Assembly: GCF_019634845.1 (NCBI RefSeq)
Contig: NZ_JAHCAQ010000016.1
Location: forward strand, 1-64,000
Direction: 5' to 3'
DNA: 64,000 nucleotides
Origin: Dokdonella sp.
GTDB lineage: Bacteria; Pseudomonadota; Gammaproteobacteria; Xanthomonadales; Rhodanobacteraceae
Below, piece by piece: positions 45,406 through 54,066 of this stretch. A program made the translations under genes and the position numbers. Within the stretch, counting starts at the first letter, position 1. Each line of letters opens with the position of its first letter. A model generated the notes under the pieces. It was not told the origin of the DNA. It worked only from the letters and a program-made list of their open reading frames with translations, and made no database searches.

Positions 45406-46220
45406 CAGTAGCTGTGTTCGGGGCCGGGGAAACTGCCGGCGCGCACGGCTTGCACGTAGGCGGCGATCGCGGCGGGAATCGAGCCGCTGTCGGCAAGAAA
45501 GTCCTTGCTGAAGCGCGGCCGCTTGCCCGGCGTGATGCCAAGCAGGTCATGCATGACGAGAATCTGGCCGTCGCACTGCGGGCCGGCACCGATACCGATC
45601 ACCGGGATCGTCAGTTCGCCGCTGATCTCGGCCGCGAGCCGCGCCGGCACGCATTCGAGCACCAGCAGTTGTGCACCGGCGGCCTGCACGCGCCGCGCGT
45701 CCTCGCGCAGGCGCTGCGCAGCAGCCTCGTCACGCCCCTGCACCCGGTAGGCGCCGAGCCGATTGATCGATTGCGGAGTCAGGCCCAGGTGCGCGCACAC
45801 CGGAATCTCGCGCGAGGACAGCGCCGCGATCACCTCGCAGACCCAGTCGGCGCCTTCGAGCTTGACCATCGCCGCGCCCGCTTCGGCGACGAGTCGCGTG
45901 GCGTTGGTGAACGCGGTCGGCACGTCGCGATAGGCCATGAACGGCAGGTCGGCGACGAGGAAGGCGCGGCGCAGGCCGCGCGCGACGCAGCGGCAATGGT
46001 AGACCATCGCATCCATCGTCACCGCCAGCGTGCTGGCGTGGCCCTGCACCACCATGCCCAGCGAATCGCCGACCAGCACGAGATCGACGCCGGCCTCGTC
46101 CGCGCGCGCGGCGATGCTCGCTTCATAGGCGGTCACGCAGGCGATGCGCGTACCGCTGTGCTTGCGCAGCGCGAGATCGGGCAGGCTGATCGGCGTGGTG
46201 TCGGAGTCGTTGGCGTACAT
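45405..46220 (-). CDS. panB: 3-methyl-2-oxobutanoate hydroxymethyltransferase
   Basis: A 271-residue TIM-barrel enzyme adding a hydroxymethyl group from methylene-tetrahydrofolate to ketoisovalerate. 'LVLVGDSLGMVVQGHASTL', 'VCAHLGLTPQSINRLGAYRV', 'LLVLECVPARLA' and 'IPVIGIGAGPQCDGQILVMH' are all PanB signatures. The ATG at 46220 fits the family better than one ten codons upstream. It lies 77 bases after pcnB; the folK gene usually found between pcnB and panB is absent. Confidence 0.97.
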   Translation of the reverse strand: MYANDSDTTPISLPDLALRKHSGTRIACVTAYEASIAARADEAGVDLVLVGDSLGMVVQGHASTLAVTMDAMVYHCRCVARGLRRAFLVADLPFMAYRDVPTAFTNATRLVAEAGAAMVKLEGADWVCEVIAALSSREIPVCAHLGLTPQSINRLGAYRVQGRDEAAAQRLREDARRVQAAGAQLLVLECVPARLAAEISGELTIPVIGIGAGPQCDGQILVMHDLLGITPGKRPRFSKDFLADSGSIPAAIAAYVQAVRAGSFPGPEHSY

Positions 46221-46297
46221 CGTATTTGGGCACGGCGCAAAACGCGGCATTATTCCCCTCGCGGGCGAGCAAGCTCAAGCCGCGCAGCGTGGCGTGT

Positions 46298-47674
46298 CTA
46301 CTCGGCGCTCTCCGCCAGCGGGGTCGTGGCGGCCTTGCCCTTGCGCCGACGCCGGCGTGGACGCTTGCGCTTGGCTGGCGCCGCGGCGGTCGGCTCGGCG
46401 GCGCTGGCCGGCGTCGCCGCGAATTCCTGCGCGAGAGCCTCGTTGCCGAGCGACTGCAGGTGCGTCCACCACGCCGCCAGTTCGTCGATCTGCGCCGATT
46501 CACCGCGCCGCAGGACCAGGAAATCGTAGGCGGCGCGAAAGCGCGGATGCTCGAGCAGGCGCAGCGCGCGCTTGCGCGTGCGCTGCTCGAAACGCGACTG
46601 CAGGGTCCAGATCTCCTCCACCGCCAGCGTGAAGCGGCGCGGGATCGCCACTCGCTGCGCCTGCTCGCGCAGCACGTGATCGACCGCCTGCGACCACGCG
46701 CCCGCCGCATCCGCGCCGCGTTCGATGCCGGCCTGGGCGCGCAGCCGTACCGGGCCCCACAGCATCGCCGCGAACAGGAATGCCGGCGTCACAGGCTTGT
46801 CCTCGCGGACCCGCGCATCGGTGTTGGCCAAGGTCTGCTCGAGCAGCGCGCGGAATTGGCCGTCGACATCGGTCTGCAAGGCGCGTGCGGTGGCGGGAAA
46901 CACGCGTTCGAGGAGGTCGTGGCGCTCCAGCGCATGCAGGCTCGCCAGACCGTAGCCGCCAAGGAACAGTTTGAGCGATTCATCGAACAGGCGGGCCGGC
47001 GCGGCCTCGCCCAACAAGGCACCGAGCTCGGCGAACGGCGCTGCCGTGGCCGGTTCAATCGCGAAATCGAGCTTGGCGGCAAGCCGTGCCGCGCGCAGCA
47101 TGCGCACCGGATCCTCGCGGTAGCGCTGCTGCGGATCGCCGATCAGGCGCAACTGGCGGCGCGCAAGGTCGTCCATGCCACCGACCGCGTCGAGCACGCT
47201 GAAATCGGCGATGTCGTAGTACAGCGCATTGATGGTGAAATCGCGGCGCAGCGCATCTTCTTCGATGCTGCCGTAGACGTTGTCGCGCACCAGCCGCCCG
47301 TCGACCAGGTGGCGGTCGCCGCTGCCATCGTCACTGCTGCCACGAAAGGTCGCCACCTCGACGATTTCGCGACCGAACACCACGTGCGCGAGGCGGAAGC
47401 GCCGACCGATGAGACGGCAGTTGCGGAACAGCGTGCGCACCTGTTCGGGCGTGGCGTCGGTGGCGACGTCGAAGTCCTTGGGCCGATTGCCCAGCAACAG
47501 GTCGCGCACGGCGCCGCCGACCAGACAGGCACGAAAGCCGCCCTCGTGCAGCCGGTACAGCACACGCAACGCGCCATTGGAGATGTTCTTGCGCGAGATC
47601 GAGTGTTGCGAACGGGGAATGACGCGAAAGACGCCCTGCATGGGCGTGGCTCCATCATCGCTTATCGAAGTCAT
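46298..47674 (-). CDS. pcnB: Poly(A) polymerase I
   Basis: A 458-residue class II nucleotidyltransferase that adds 3' poly(A) tails and marks RNA for decay. 'ACLVGGAVRDLLLGNRPKDF' and 'DFDVATDATPEQV' carry the catalytic aspartates; 'RRDFTINALYYDIADF' and 'REDPVRMLRAARLAAKLDF' are typical. A highly basic tail ('KRKRPRRRRRKGKA') replaces the E. coli basic tail. ATG 47674 gives the longest product; ATG 47641 has the better ribosome-binding site (GGAG). Divergent from tRNA-Glu. Confidence 0.95.
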   Translation of the reverse strand: MTSISDDGATPMQGVFRVIPRSQHSISRKNISNGALRVLYRLHEGGFRACLVGGAVRDLLLGNRPKDFDVATDATPEQVRTLFRNCRLIGRRFRLAHVVFGREIVEVATFRGSSDDGSGDRHLVDGRLVRDNVYGSIEEDALRRDFTINALYYDIADFSVLDAVGGMDDLARRQLRLIGDPQQRYREDPVRMLRAARLAAKLDFAIEPATAAPFAELGALLGEAAPARLFDESLKLFLGGYGLASLHALERHDLLERVFPATARALQTDVDGQFRALLEQTLANTDARVREDKPVTPAFLFAAMLWGPVRLRAQAGIERGADAAGAWSQAVDHVLREQAQRVAIPRRFTLAVEEIWTLQSRFEQRTRKRALRLLEHPRFRAAYDFLVLRRGESAQIDELAAWWTHLQSLGNEALAQEFAATPASAAEPTAAAPAKRKRPRRRRRKGKAATTPLAESAE

Positions 47675-47696
47675 CCGTCGCTCGCATTCGGGAATA

Positions 47697-47724
47697 TTGC
47701 CGCCAGTCGTGCATTGGTTATACT
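47697..47724 (+). promoter_or_regulatory. Promoter of tRNA-Glu
   Basis: TTGCCG (47697-47702) and TATACT (47719-47724) with a 16-base spacer precede the tRNA by 24 bases. A GC-rich discriminator-like patch (CGCGGC) follows the -10, as expected of a stringently controlled stable-RNA promoter. Confidence 0.6.
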
Positions 47725-47748
47725 ACGCGGCTCCGCGATTCCCAACAC

Positions 47749-47824
47749 GCTCCCTTCGTCTAGTGGTCCAGGACACCGCCCTCTCAAGGCGGGAACACGA
47801 GTTCGAACCTCGTAGGGAGCGCCA
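47749..47824 (+). tRNA. tRNA-Glu (anticodon CTC)
   Basis: A 76-base cloverleaf with encoded CCA. Acceptor GCTCCCT pairs with AGGGAGC; the anticodon stem CCGCC/GGCGG encloses a CTCTCAA loop whose middle three bases are CTC, reading GAG. The T arm is ACGAG-TTCGAAC-CTCGT. It is followed by fdxA on the same strand. Confidence 0.97.
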
Positions 47825-47980
47825 GCGGATTCCGCGGCGCCGATGCGCGACATTCGCGCCAGTGCCCGTCGCGCGCAGCTGAAGCAGGCGACCGACCGCA
47901 GGCCGTGGCGATGCCGCGCTGCACGAGCGGTGCGCGGCGGCGGCAGCGCAGCCTCCCTGATTTCCAAGCAACGGCCCACC

Positions 47981-48304
47981 ATGCCCTACGTGGTCACCGA
48001 AAATTGCATTCGCTGCAAATACACCGACTGCGTCGAAGTGTGTCCGGTCGACTGCTTCCACGGCGGGCCGAACTTCCTCGTGATCGACCCCGACGAGTGC
48101 ATCGACTGCACGCTGTGCGAGCCCGAGTGCCCGGCCAACGCGATCTATCCGGCCGATGACGTGCCCGCCGGGCAGGAAGGCTTCGTCGCGCTCAATGCCG
48201 AGCTGGCCAAGGTGTGGCCGGTATTGAACCAGCGCAGTGAACCGGCGAGCGATGCGGCCGCGTGGGACGGCAAGCCCGGCAAGCTCGCCCTGCTGCAACG
48301 CTGA
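47981..48304 (+). CDS. fdxA: Ferredoxin FdxA (7Fe/8Fe type)
   Basis: A 107-residue bacterial ferredoxin. The N-terminal cluster region is '[18 protein letters not shown]' and the second is '[16 protein letters not shown]', the spacing of Azotobacter FdI-like ferredoxins with one 3Fe-4S and one 4Fe-4S cluster. A C-terminal extension ('[14 protein letters not shown]') is typical. The ATG at 47981 starts 'MPYVVTENC'. Redox partner unknown. Confidence 0.95.
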   Translation: MPYVVTENCIRCKYTDCVEVCPVDCFHGGPNFLVIDPDECIDCTLCEPECPANAIYPADDVPAGQEGFVALNAELAKVWPVLNQRSEPASDAAAWDGKPGKLALLQR

Positions 48305-48316
48305 CACGGCCGCGGT

Positions 48317-48338
48317 GGCCGCGCGATGCTGCGCGGCC
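48317..48338. terminator. Hairpin between convergent fdxA and bamC
   Basis: GGCCGCGC (48317-48324) is perfectly inverted at 48331-48338 with a 6-base loop, in the 50-base gap between the two stops. No U-tract. Confidence 0.45.
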
Positions 48339-48354
48339 GGCGCGACGCCCAGAC

Positions 48355-48996
48355 TCAGGACAGGCGCTCGCGCAGCGTCTGCAACAGCGCGCGTGCCGCG
48401 TCGCGCGCGGCATCGCCATCGGCACCCTCGACACTGACACGGCTGCCAGCACCGGCGGCGCCGACGCGCACGGTCAGTTGCACCTTGGCCGTCACCTTGT
48501 TGCCGGCGCGACCAAGCGTGACCGCACGCTTGAACCAGCCCGGCCGCACGGTGGTCTGGCCCGTGGTTTCGACCACGTAACTGGTGGCCGCTTCGTCGCG
48601 GCTGAGGATCGTGGCGGCCCCCGAACGCTCCAGCGCCAGGCCGACGCGCGTCCACGTGCTGGCGACGGTGTCGTTCACCGCCAAGCCATCGCCGCCCAGG
48701 CTCACGCCACTGGCAACACCGGCCGCCGGTGGCGCGCCGGTCACGGTGCCCGGCACGCTGGCGCCAGCATCGGCGGAGGCGCGCGGTGCGGTCGCGCTGG
48801 CAGCCGGAAGCGTCAGCGCCGAGCTGCCATTGGGTGTATCGAGGTCCGGTGGCACTTCGAGCGGCCGCGTTTCGTGCGCGCTCTTGTACTCGTTGGCGCG
48901 GCGATCGCTCTGGCGGCTGAAGAAACTGCAGCCGCCGAGCAGGAGGACGGCCGCCATGGCGGCGGGCAATGCGACGATAGCGCGTCTCACGGGCAT
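48355..48996 (-). CDS. bamC: Outer-membrane assembly lipoprotein BamC (short form)
   Basis: A 213-residue lipoprotein. The lipobox L-G-G-C ends at C23 after a signal peptide. The conserved post-lipid segment includes 'ANEYKSAHETRPLEVPPDLD', which in BamC binds BamD, and one helix-grip domain follows ('[20 protein letters not shown]'). It is much shorter than E. coli BamC (344), with only one recognisable grip domain. Downstream of dapA by 13 bases, the usual dapA-bamC pair. Confidence 0.85.
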   Translation of the reverse strand: MPVRRAIVALPAAMAAVLLLGGCSFFSRQSDRRANEYKSAHETRPLEVPPDLDTPNGSSALTLPAASATAPRASADAGASVPGTVTGAPPAAGVASGVSLGGDGLAVNDTVASTWTRVGLALERSGAATILSRDEAATSYVVETTGQTTVRPGWFKRAVTLGRAGNKVTAKVQLTVRVGAAGAGSRVSVEGADGDAARDAARALLQTLRERLS

Positions 48997-49009
48997 GTCC
49001 GGTCGTAAG

Positions 49010-49921
49010 TCATCCCGCTAGTCTACCCGAAGCCGCGCTCGCCTCTACCAGGCCGAGGCTGACCAATGCCGCGCGACCCGCCGCGTGATGGCGCGCGTTC
49101 AGTGGCAGCAGCGGCAGGCGCAGCTGCGCCTGGCCATGGCCGAGCTGCGCCAGGCACCACTTGAGCGGGATCGGATTGGGTTCGCAGCCGAGCAACGCAT
49201 ACAACGCCTGCAATTCGCCGTCGAGCGCCTGGGCCGCCAGCGGATCGGTGCGACACAGTCGCGCCAGCCGTGCCATGCGTGCCGGGTCGACGTTGGCGGC
49301 CACCGACACCACGCCGTCGGCACCCGCCAGCATCGCGCGTGCTGCGCTGGCGTCGTCGCCCGACAGCACGACGAAGTCCGCACCACGCAGCGCCAGCAGC
49401 GCCTGCATGCGCGCCGGCTCACTGACTGCCTCCTTGATGCCGACGATGTTGCCGTGCCTGGCCAGGCGCGCCACGGTGTCGGGCAGCATGTCGCAGGCCG
49501 TGCGCGAGGGCACGTTGTAGAGCACCACCGGCAGGCCGCCGTGCTCGGCCACCTCGCAGTAGTGCCGGTACAGGCCTTCCTGGGTCGGGCGCACGTAGGG
49601 TGGCGTGGCAACGAGCGCGCCATCCACACCCATGTCTCGCGCGCGCTGGGTCTGCGCGATCGTGTTGCGCGTGCCCGACAGGCCCGTGCCGGCCAGTGTC
49701 GGCACGCGCCCGCCGACGTGACTCACGCCGGCGGCGAGCAACTGCTCGAATTCGCCGGCATCGAGCATCGCCGCTTCGCCGGTCGAGCCACCGAGCACGA
49801 TGGCGCTGGTGCCGGCGTCGATCAGATGGTCGATGAGGCCCGCGAATGCAGGCAGGTCGATCGCGTCATCGGATGGACGAAACGGCGTGGCGATGGCGCA
49901 GATGCTGCCGGACAGGGGCAT
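49010..49921 (-). CDS. dapA: 4-hydroxy-tetrahydrodipicolinate synthase
   Basis: A 303-residue TIM-barrel enzyme starting lysine/diaminopimelate synthesis by condensing pyruvate with aspartate semialdehyde. The Schiff-base lysine is K163 in 'VGIKEAVSEP', the catalytic tyrosine Y135 in 'LYNVPSRT', and 'VLGGSTGEAAML' at 43-54 binds pyruvate (the usual 'GTTGE' is GSTGE). The ATG at 49921 gives family length. Divergent from gcvR. Confidence 0.95.
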   Translation of the reverse strand: MPLSGSICAIATPFRPSDDAIDLPAFAGLIDHLIDAGTSAIVLGGSTGEAAMLDAGEFEQLLAAGVSHVGGRVPTLAGTGLSGTRNTIAQTQRARDMGVDGALVATPPYVRPTQEGLYRHYCEVAEHGGLPVVLYNVPSRTACDMLPDTVARLARHGNIVGIKEAVSEPARMQALLALRGADFVVLSGDDASAARAMLAGADGVVSVAANVDPARMARLARLCRTDPLAAQALDGELQALYALLGCEPNPIPLKWCLAQLGHGQAQLRLPLLPLNARHHAAGRAALVSLGLVEASAASGRLAG

Positions 49922-50106
49922 GACGGCGGATCCATGGCAGGCGGGCCGACCATGGTACGGGCGCGTGGCGCGACAAGTCCATGCGCAGGCCACGCAAGCG
50001 TGCGCGCGCGATGGCGCCGTCGTCGCGGCCGGGTTGCGACCCCTCCGGCACGCCAGTATTCTCATCCGAGCAGTCCATTGCGACCCACCGCCCAGGCAAC
50101 GCATAC

Positions 50107-50694
50107 GTGAAGCAGGCTGGCAAGCAGACCGAAGCGGCGGGGAACGCGACGCGCCCCGCCTCGAACGAAAACTACCTGCTGGTCAGCGCGTTCGGCAGCC
50201 CGGGGCGTTCGCCGCTGGTCGCGCTGAGCCGGCGCATCTCCGAGTGCGGCTGCAATGTGGTCGAGGCGCGCGTGGCGACGCTCGGCAACGAGCTCAGCGT
50301 GCAAGTGCTCGCGCAAGGCGCCTGGGACGCGATCGCCAAGCTCGAGAACGCGCTTGCCCGCCTCGACCGTGACGGCGAGCTGCGTCTGACCCACTTCCGC
50401 ACCAGTGCGCGCCAGCCGCAGTCGACCCTGCTGCCCTACGTGGTCGAGGTGATCGCCGCCGACAAGCCCGGCGTGTTGTTCCAGCTCGCCGATTTCTTCG
50501 AGCGCCAGGCGATCACGATCGAACAACTGCAGTCCACGCGCTATCGCGCGATGCAGACCGGCGCCGACATGCTCTCGGCGCAGCTCACGATCGGCATTCC
50601 CAATACCACCCACATCGCCGCGCTGCGCGACGATTTCCTCGAGTTCTGCGACGGGCTCAACCTCGACGCGATCATGGATCCGATGAAGTTCTGA
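50107..50694 (+). CDS. gcvR: GcvR-like double-ACT regulator
   Basis: A 195-residue protein with two ACT domains (about 19-90 and 109-185): 'YLLVSAFGSPGRSPLVALSR' and 'YVVEVIAADKPGVLFQLADF'. GcvR in E. coli senses glycine and blocks GcvA activation of glycine cleavage genes. The start is a GTG at 50107. The order gcvR-bcp, divergent from dapA-bamC, is the same as in E. coli, which supports the name. The bcp ATG is two bases after the stop. Confidence 0.88.
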   Translation: MKQAGKQTEAAGNATRPASNENYLLVSAFGSPGRSPLVALSRRISECGCNVVEARVATLGNELSVQVLAQGAWDAIAKLENALARLDRDGELRLTHFRTSARQPQSTLLPYVVEVIAADKPGVLFQLADFFERQAITIEQLQSTRYRAMQTGADMLSAQLTIGIPNTTHIAALRDDFLEFCDGLNLDAIMDPMKF

Positions 50695-50696
50695 CC

Positions 50697-51158
50697 ATGA
50701 TCGACATCGGCGACAAAGCGCCTCGACTCAGCGGAACCATCGATGACGGCACCACGCTGGCGCTGAGCGATCTGCGCGGCAGCCACTGCCTCGTCTACTT
50801 CTATCCGAGGGACAACACGCCGGGCTGCACCAACGAGGCGCTGGCCTTTCGCGATCGCTACGCGCAGTTCCGCCGGCACGATTGCGCGATCGTCGGCGTG
50901 TCGCGTGACAGCGTGGCCTCGCATGCGCGCTTCCGCGCCCGTCACGCGCTGCCGTTCGCGCTGCTGGCCGATACCGACGAGCGCTGGTGCGAAGCCTTCG
51001 CCGTGCTCGGCGAAAAGACGCTGTATGGCCGCAAGACGATCGGTGTGATCCGCAGCAGTTTCCTCATCGACCCCGCTGGCGTGCTCGTCGCGCAATGGCG
51101 CAAGGTCAAGGTGCCCGGCCACGCCGATGCCGTGCTGGAGCGGCTGGCACAATCGTGA
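50697..51158 (+). CDS. bcp: Thiol peroxidase Bcp (atypical peroxiredoxin)
   Basis: A 153-residue peroxiredoxin reducing hydroperoxides. The peroxidatic cysteine is C44 in 'YFYPRDNTPGCTNEALAFRD'. The resolving cysteine of E. coli Bcp, five residues later, is absent (position 49 is leucine); C63 and C98 are the remaining candidates, or it may be a 1-Cys form. Coupled to gcvR. Confidence 0.93.
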   Translation: MIDIGDKAPRLSGTIDDGTTLALSDLRGSHCLVYFYPRDNTPGCTNEALAFRDRYAQFRRHDCAIVGVSRDSVASHARFRARHALPFALLADTDERWCEAFAVLGEKTLYGRKTIGVIRSSFLIDPAGVLVAQWRKVKVPGHADAVLERLAQS

Positions 51159-51237
51159 CGGCGCGCCCCGCACCAGGTCCGCATCCGCCGCCCCACCCCG
51201 GCGCGGCGACATTCCTCCCACTGCATGAAGGTTCCGC

Positions 51238-52635
51238 ATGACCCGTGGCAAGCGCATCTACGTCCTCGACACCAACGTGCTCATGCACGACCCCACCGCG
51301 TTGTTCCGGTTCGAAGAACACGACGTGTTCATCCCGATGACGGTGCTGGAGGAACTCGACGCCGCCAAGAAGGGCACCTCGGAAACGTCGCGCAACGCGC
51401 GCCAGGTCAGCCGTTTCCTCAACGAACTCATGCTGGCCGCCAACGGCCGACCGATCGAGGAAGGCGTGGAGCTGCGCTTGCCGCAAGGACTGCAACTGAG
51501 CCGGCGCGGCAAGCCGGGGCGGCTGTATTTCCAGACCACCGCCCATGTGGTGGCCGACAAGCGTTCGTCGCACACCTTGCCCGACAACCTCATCCTCGCC
51601 GCCGTCGTCGCCGTGCGCGACGCGCGCCCGCGCGAGCGCGTGGTGCTGGTGTCCAAGGACATCAACCTGCGCATCAAGGCCAAGATCTACGGCATTCCGG
51701 CCGAGGACTACGAGAACGACCGCGCGCTCGACGACTTCAGCCTGCTCTACAACGGTGTGACGCAGCTGCCGGCCGACTTCTGGGACCGCCACAGCGAACT
51801 GCGCTCGTGGTCGGAGCGCGGCCACACCTTCTACGAACTGCGGCGGCGCAAGGGCGAGGACTGGCATCCCAACGAAAACCTGTACCTGGCCGGCGACGAT
51901 GAAGTCGAGATGCGCGTACTGCAGGTCGATGGCAAGAAGGCCATGTTGCAGATCGTCGACGATTACCGCCACGGCTCGCATACCGTGTGGGGCATCCAGG
52001 CACGCAACCGCGAGCAGAACTTCGCGCTCAACGCGCTGATGGATCCCGAGATCGACTTCGTCACCCTGCTCGGAACGGCCGGCACCGGCAAGACGCTGCT
52101 GGCGCTGGCCGCCGGCCTGGCCCAGGTCATGGACCAGCAGCGCTACCGCGAGATCATCATGACGCGCGCCACGGTGTCGGTTGGCGAGGACATCGGCTTC
52201 CTGCCCGGCACCGAAGAGGAAAAGATGACGCCATGGATGGGCGCGCTCACCGACAACCTCGAAGTGCTGACCAATCCGCAGGAAGGCGGTGCCTGGGGAC
52301 GTGCCGCCACCAACGATCTGCTCGCCTCGCGCATCAAGATCCGGTCGATGAACTTCATGCGCGGGCGTACCTTCCTCAGCCGCTACGTCATCATCGACGA
52401 AGCGCAGAACATGACGCCCAAACAGATGAAAACCCTGGTCACGCGCGCCGGCCCCGGCAGCAAGATCGTGTGTCTTGGCAACGTCGAGCAGATCGACACG
52501 CCCTACCTCACCGAGACCACCTCGGGCCTGACCTACGCGGTCGACCGCTTCAAGGACTGGCAGCACAGTGCCCACATCACGCTGCGTCGCGGCGAACGTT
52601 CACGCCTGGCCGATTACGCCTCGGAAGTGCTGTAA
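51238..52635 (+). CDS. PhoH family ATPase with N-terminal PIN domain
   Basis: A 465-residue PIN-PhoH2-type protein. The PIN nuclease domain begins 'KRIYVLDTNVLMHDP' (D11) with 'TVLEELDAAKKG' and 'LILAAVVAVRD' carrying further acidic residues. The PhoH helicase-like domain has Walker A G-T-A-G-T-G-K-T at 279-286 and 'YVIIDEAQNMTPKQMKTLVT' as Walker B. Relatives unwind and cleave RNA. AAGG precedes the ATG. It stands alone downstream of bcp by 79 bases. Confidence 0.92.
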   Translation: MTRGKRIYVLDTNVLMHDPTALFRFEEHDVFIPMTVLEELDAAKKGTSETSRNARQVSRFLNELMLAANGRPIEEGVELRLPQGLQLSRRGKPGRLYFQTTAHVVADKRSSHTLPDNLILAAVVAVRDARPRERVVLVSKDINLRIKAKIYGIPAEDYENDRALDDFSLLYNGVTQLPADFWDRHSELRSWSERGHTFYELRRRKGEDWHPNENLYLAGDDEVEMRVLQVDGKKAMLQIVDDYRHGSHTVWGIQARNREQNFALNALMDPEIDFVTLLGTAGTGKTLLALAAGLAQVMDQQRYREIIMTRATVSVGEDIGFLPGTEEEKMTPWMGALTDNLEVLTNPQEGGAWGRAATNDLLASRIKIRSMNFMRGRTFLSRYVIIDEAQNMTPKQMKTLVTRAGPGSKIVCLGNVEQIDTPYLTETTSGLTYAVDRFKDWQHSAHITLRRGERSRLADYASEVL

Positions 52636-52653
52636 CACGGGATGGTGGCAGTC

Positions 52654-52676
52654 AGCGCGCTGCGCGGCAGCGCGCT
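52654..52676. terminator. Perfect 10-bp hairpin between convergent genes
   Basis: AGCGCGCTGC (52654-52663) is perfectly inverted at 52667-52676 around a 3-base loop, between the PhoH and the outer-membrane protein stops. No U-tract. Confidence 0.5.
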
Positions 52677-52694
52677 ACGCCCGCTGCTGCGCTG

Positions 52695-53870
52695 TCAGAA
52701 CCGCGATGACCACAAGGCCTGGAACTCGAACCGTCCGGCGGTGGCATTGGGGCGCGCGACATAGGTCGGCATGAGCAGGTAGTAGGGCGAATCGGCGTAG
52801 CTGGCCTGGAAGCTCAGCTGGTTCCACGGTCCGAACGCGCGCGACCAACTGGCCGACAGCATGCGGTTGGCCGTCACCGGCGCCAGTGCCTCGGCCAGCA
52901 GGCGCGAGGTCGGCACGGGCTGCTGCCGCGTGGTGTAACGCATCTGCAGGTTGCCCAGCGTGTCGTCGCGCCAGGTCCAGCCCACGCTGTAGATGTCGAG
53001 GTCACGCCACGCGAACACCGGGCTCGAGCTGTCGCCGAGCAGGGCGAGGAAGCGGCGCGGCAGATTCTGGCTCGTGAAGGGCCGGATGTCGCTGTACTGC
53101 ACGCGCTGCAGGCCCGCATCGAGCGAGAAATCGGGCGTGAGCAGCCAGCTCAACGACAGCGTGGCGCTGGCAGGAATATCGAAATCGCCATTGTCGGCGA
53201 ACACGCCGCGGTAGTTGTTGAACGGCGTCATGCCAACGCGCGACTGCATGCCGACGCTCCAGCGCAACTGCTCGCCGAGCCGGTTGTCGAAGTCGACCCG
53301 CGCACCGGCGCCATAGCTCGTCCCGAGCTGGGCGGGTGCCAAGGCCCAACCACCGCCGAGCGTGCCGATGTCGAGGCTGGCAAAGCGCTGGTAGGCGAAG
53401 ATTCCGGTCAGACGCACGTCGCCGTGCTCACCCCACCGCGTGACCAGGCTGGGCGCGATCACCGTGCGCTGCAGCCCCGCGTTGCCCAAGCCCGTGAACT
53501 GCGTGGACTGACCGCCCGGCAGCACGCTCGGCGTGTCGGCGACGAGGCCACTGGCAATCGATATCGACAATTGCGAAGCGCCGCTGCCGCCCGTGCCGAA
53601 CAGCGAGGGCCGTTGCGCCGGCTCGACGTAACTGTCGAGCACGCCAGGCGCAGCGAACGGCTGCGGCTGGATCGCCCACGAAAATTGCGGCGTGATGCTC
53701 GAGCGTGCGTACTCGTGCCAGCGCGCCATCACCGACGAACTGGCGGCCGCCTGCAGTGCATCGGCGGCATGGTTCGGCGTGGCCGCGAGCGGCAACGAAA
53801 AAAACGGGAGCGCCAGCCCTGTGCCGAGCGCTCCCATCCATCTCCCCAAGCTGGTTCGCTGTGCCCGCAT
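52695..53870 (-). CDS. Predicted outer-membrane beta-barrel, unknown family
   Basis: A 391-residue protein with a signal peptide (about 1-30, PLA-AT) and then many alternating amphipathic strands ('DVRLTGIFAYQRFASLD', 'LRWSVGMQSRVGMTPFNNY', 'ATLSLSWLLTPDFSLDAGLQ', 'NLQMRYTTRQQPVP'), ending in S-R-F, the C-terminal phenylalanine recognised by BamA. No named porin family was recognised. A TTGACT (53946-53941) that could serve as a -35 lies upstream with only a weak -10. It has no operon partner. Confidence 0.7.
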   Translation of the reverse strand: MRAQRTSLGRWMGALGTGLALPFFSLPLAATPNHAADALQAAASSSVMARWHEYARSSITPQFSWAIQPQPFAAPGVLDSYVEPAQRPSLFGTGGSGASQLSISIASGLVADTPSVLPGGQSTQFTGLGNAGLQRTVIAPSLVTRWGEHGDVRLTGIFAYQRFASLDIGTLGGGWALAPAQLGTSYGAGARVDFDNRLGEQLRWSVGMQSRVGMTPFNNYRGVFADNGDFDIPASATLSLSWLLTPDFSLDAGLQRVQYSDIRPFTSQNLPRRFLALLGDSSSPVFAWRDLDIYSVGWTWRDDTLGNLQMRYTTRQQPVPTSRLLAEALAPVTANRMLSASWSRAFGPWNQLSFQASYADSPYYLLMPTYVARPNATAGRFEFQALWSSRF

Positions 53871-54066
53871 CGCCCTGCCTGCGGCCTCTGCAGTAAGTTG
53901 TGTTGCAATGAGGCGCTATCGTTGGCGAAAACACAACACAAGTCAAGCGCAGCGGTTCACATTTTTGCCACAAAACCCCGCCAGAACGCCTGTTTCATGC
54001 CGTTCCCGGCCTGCCGGCGGTGGCGCGATCCGTGTCGCACGAATGCAACAATCGGTGCCGCACGCC

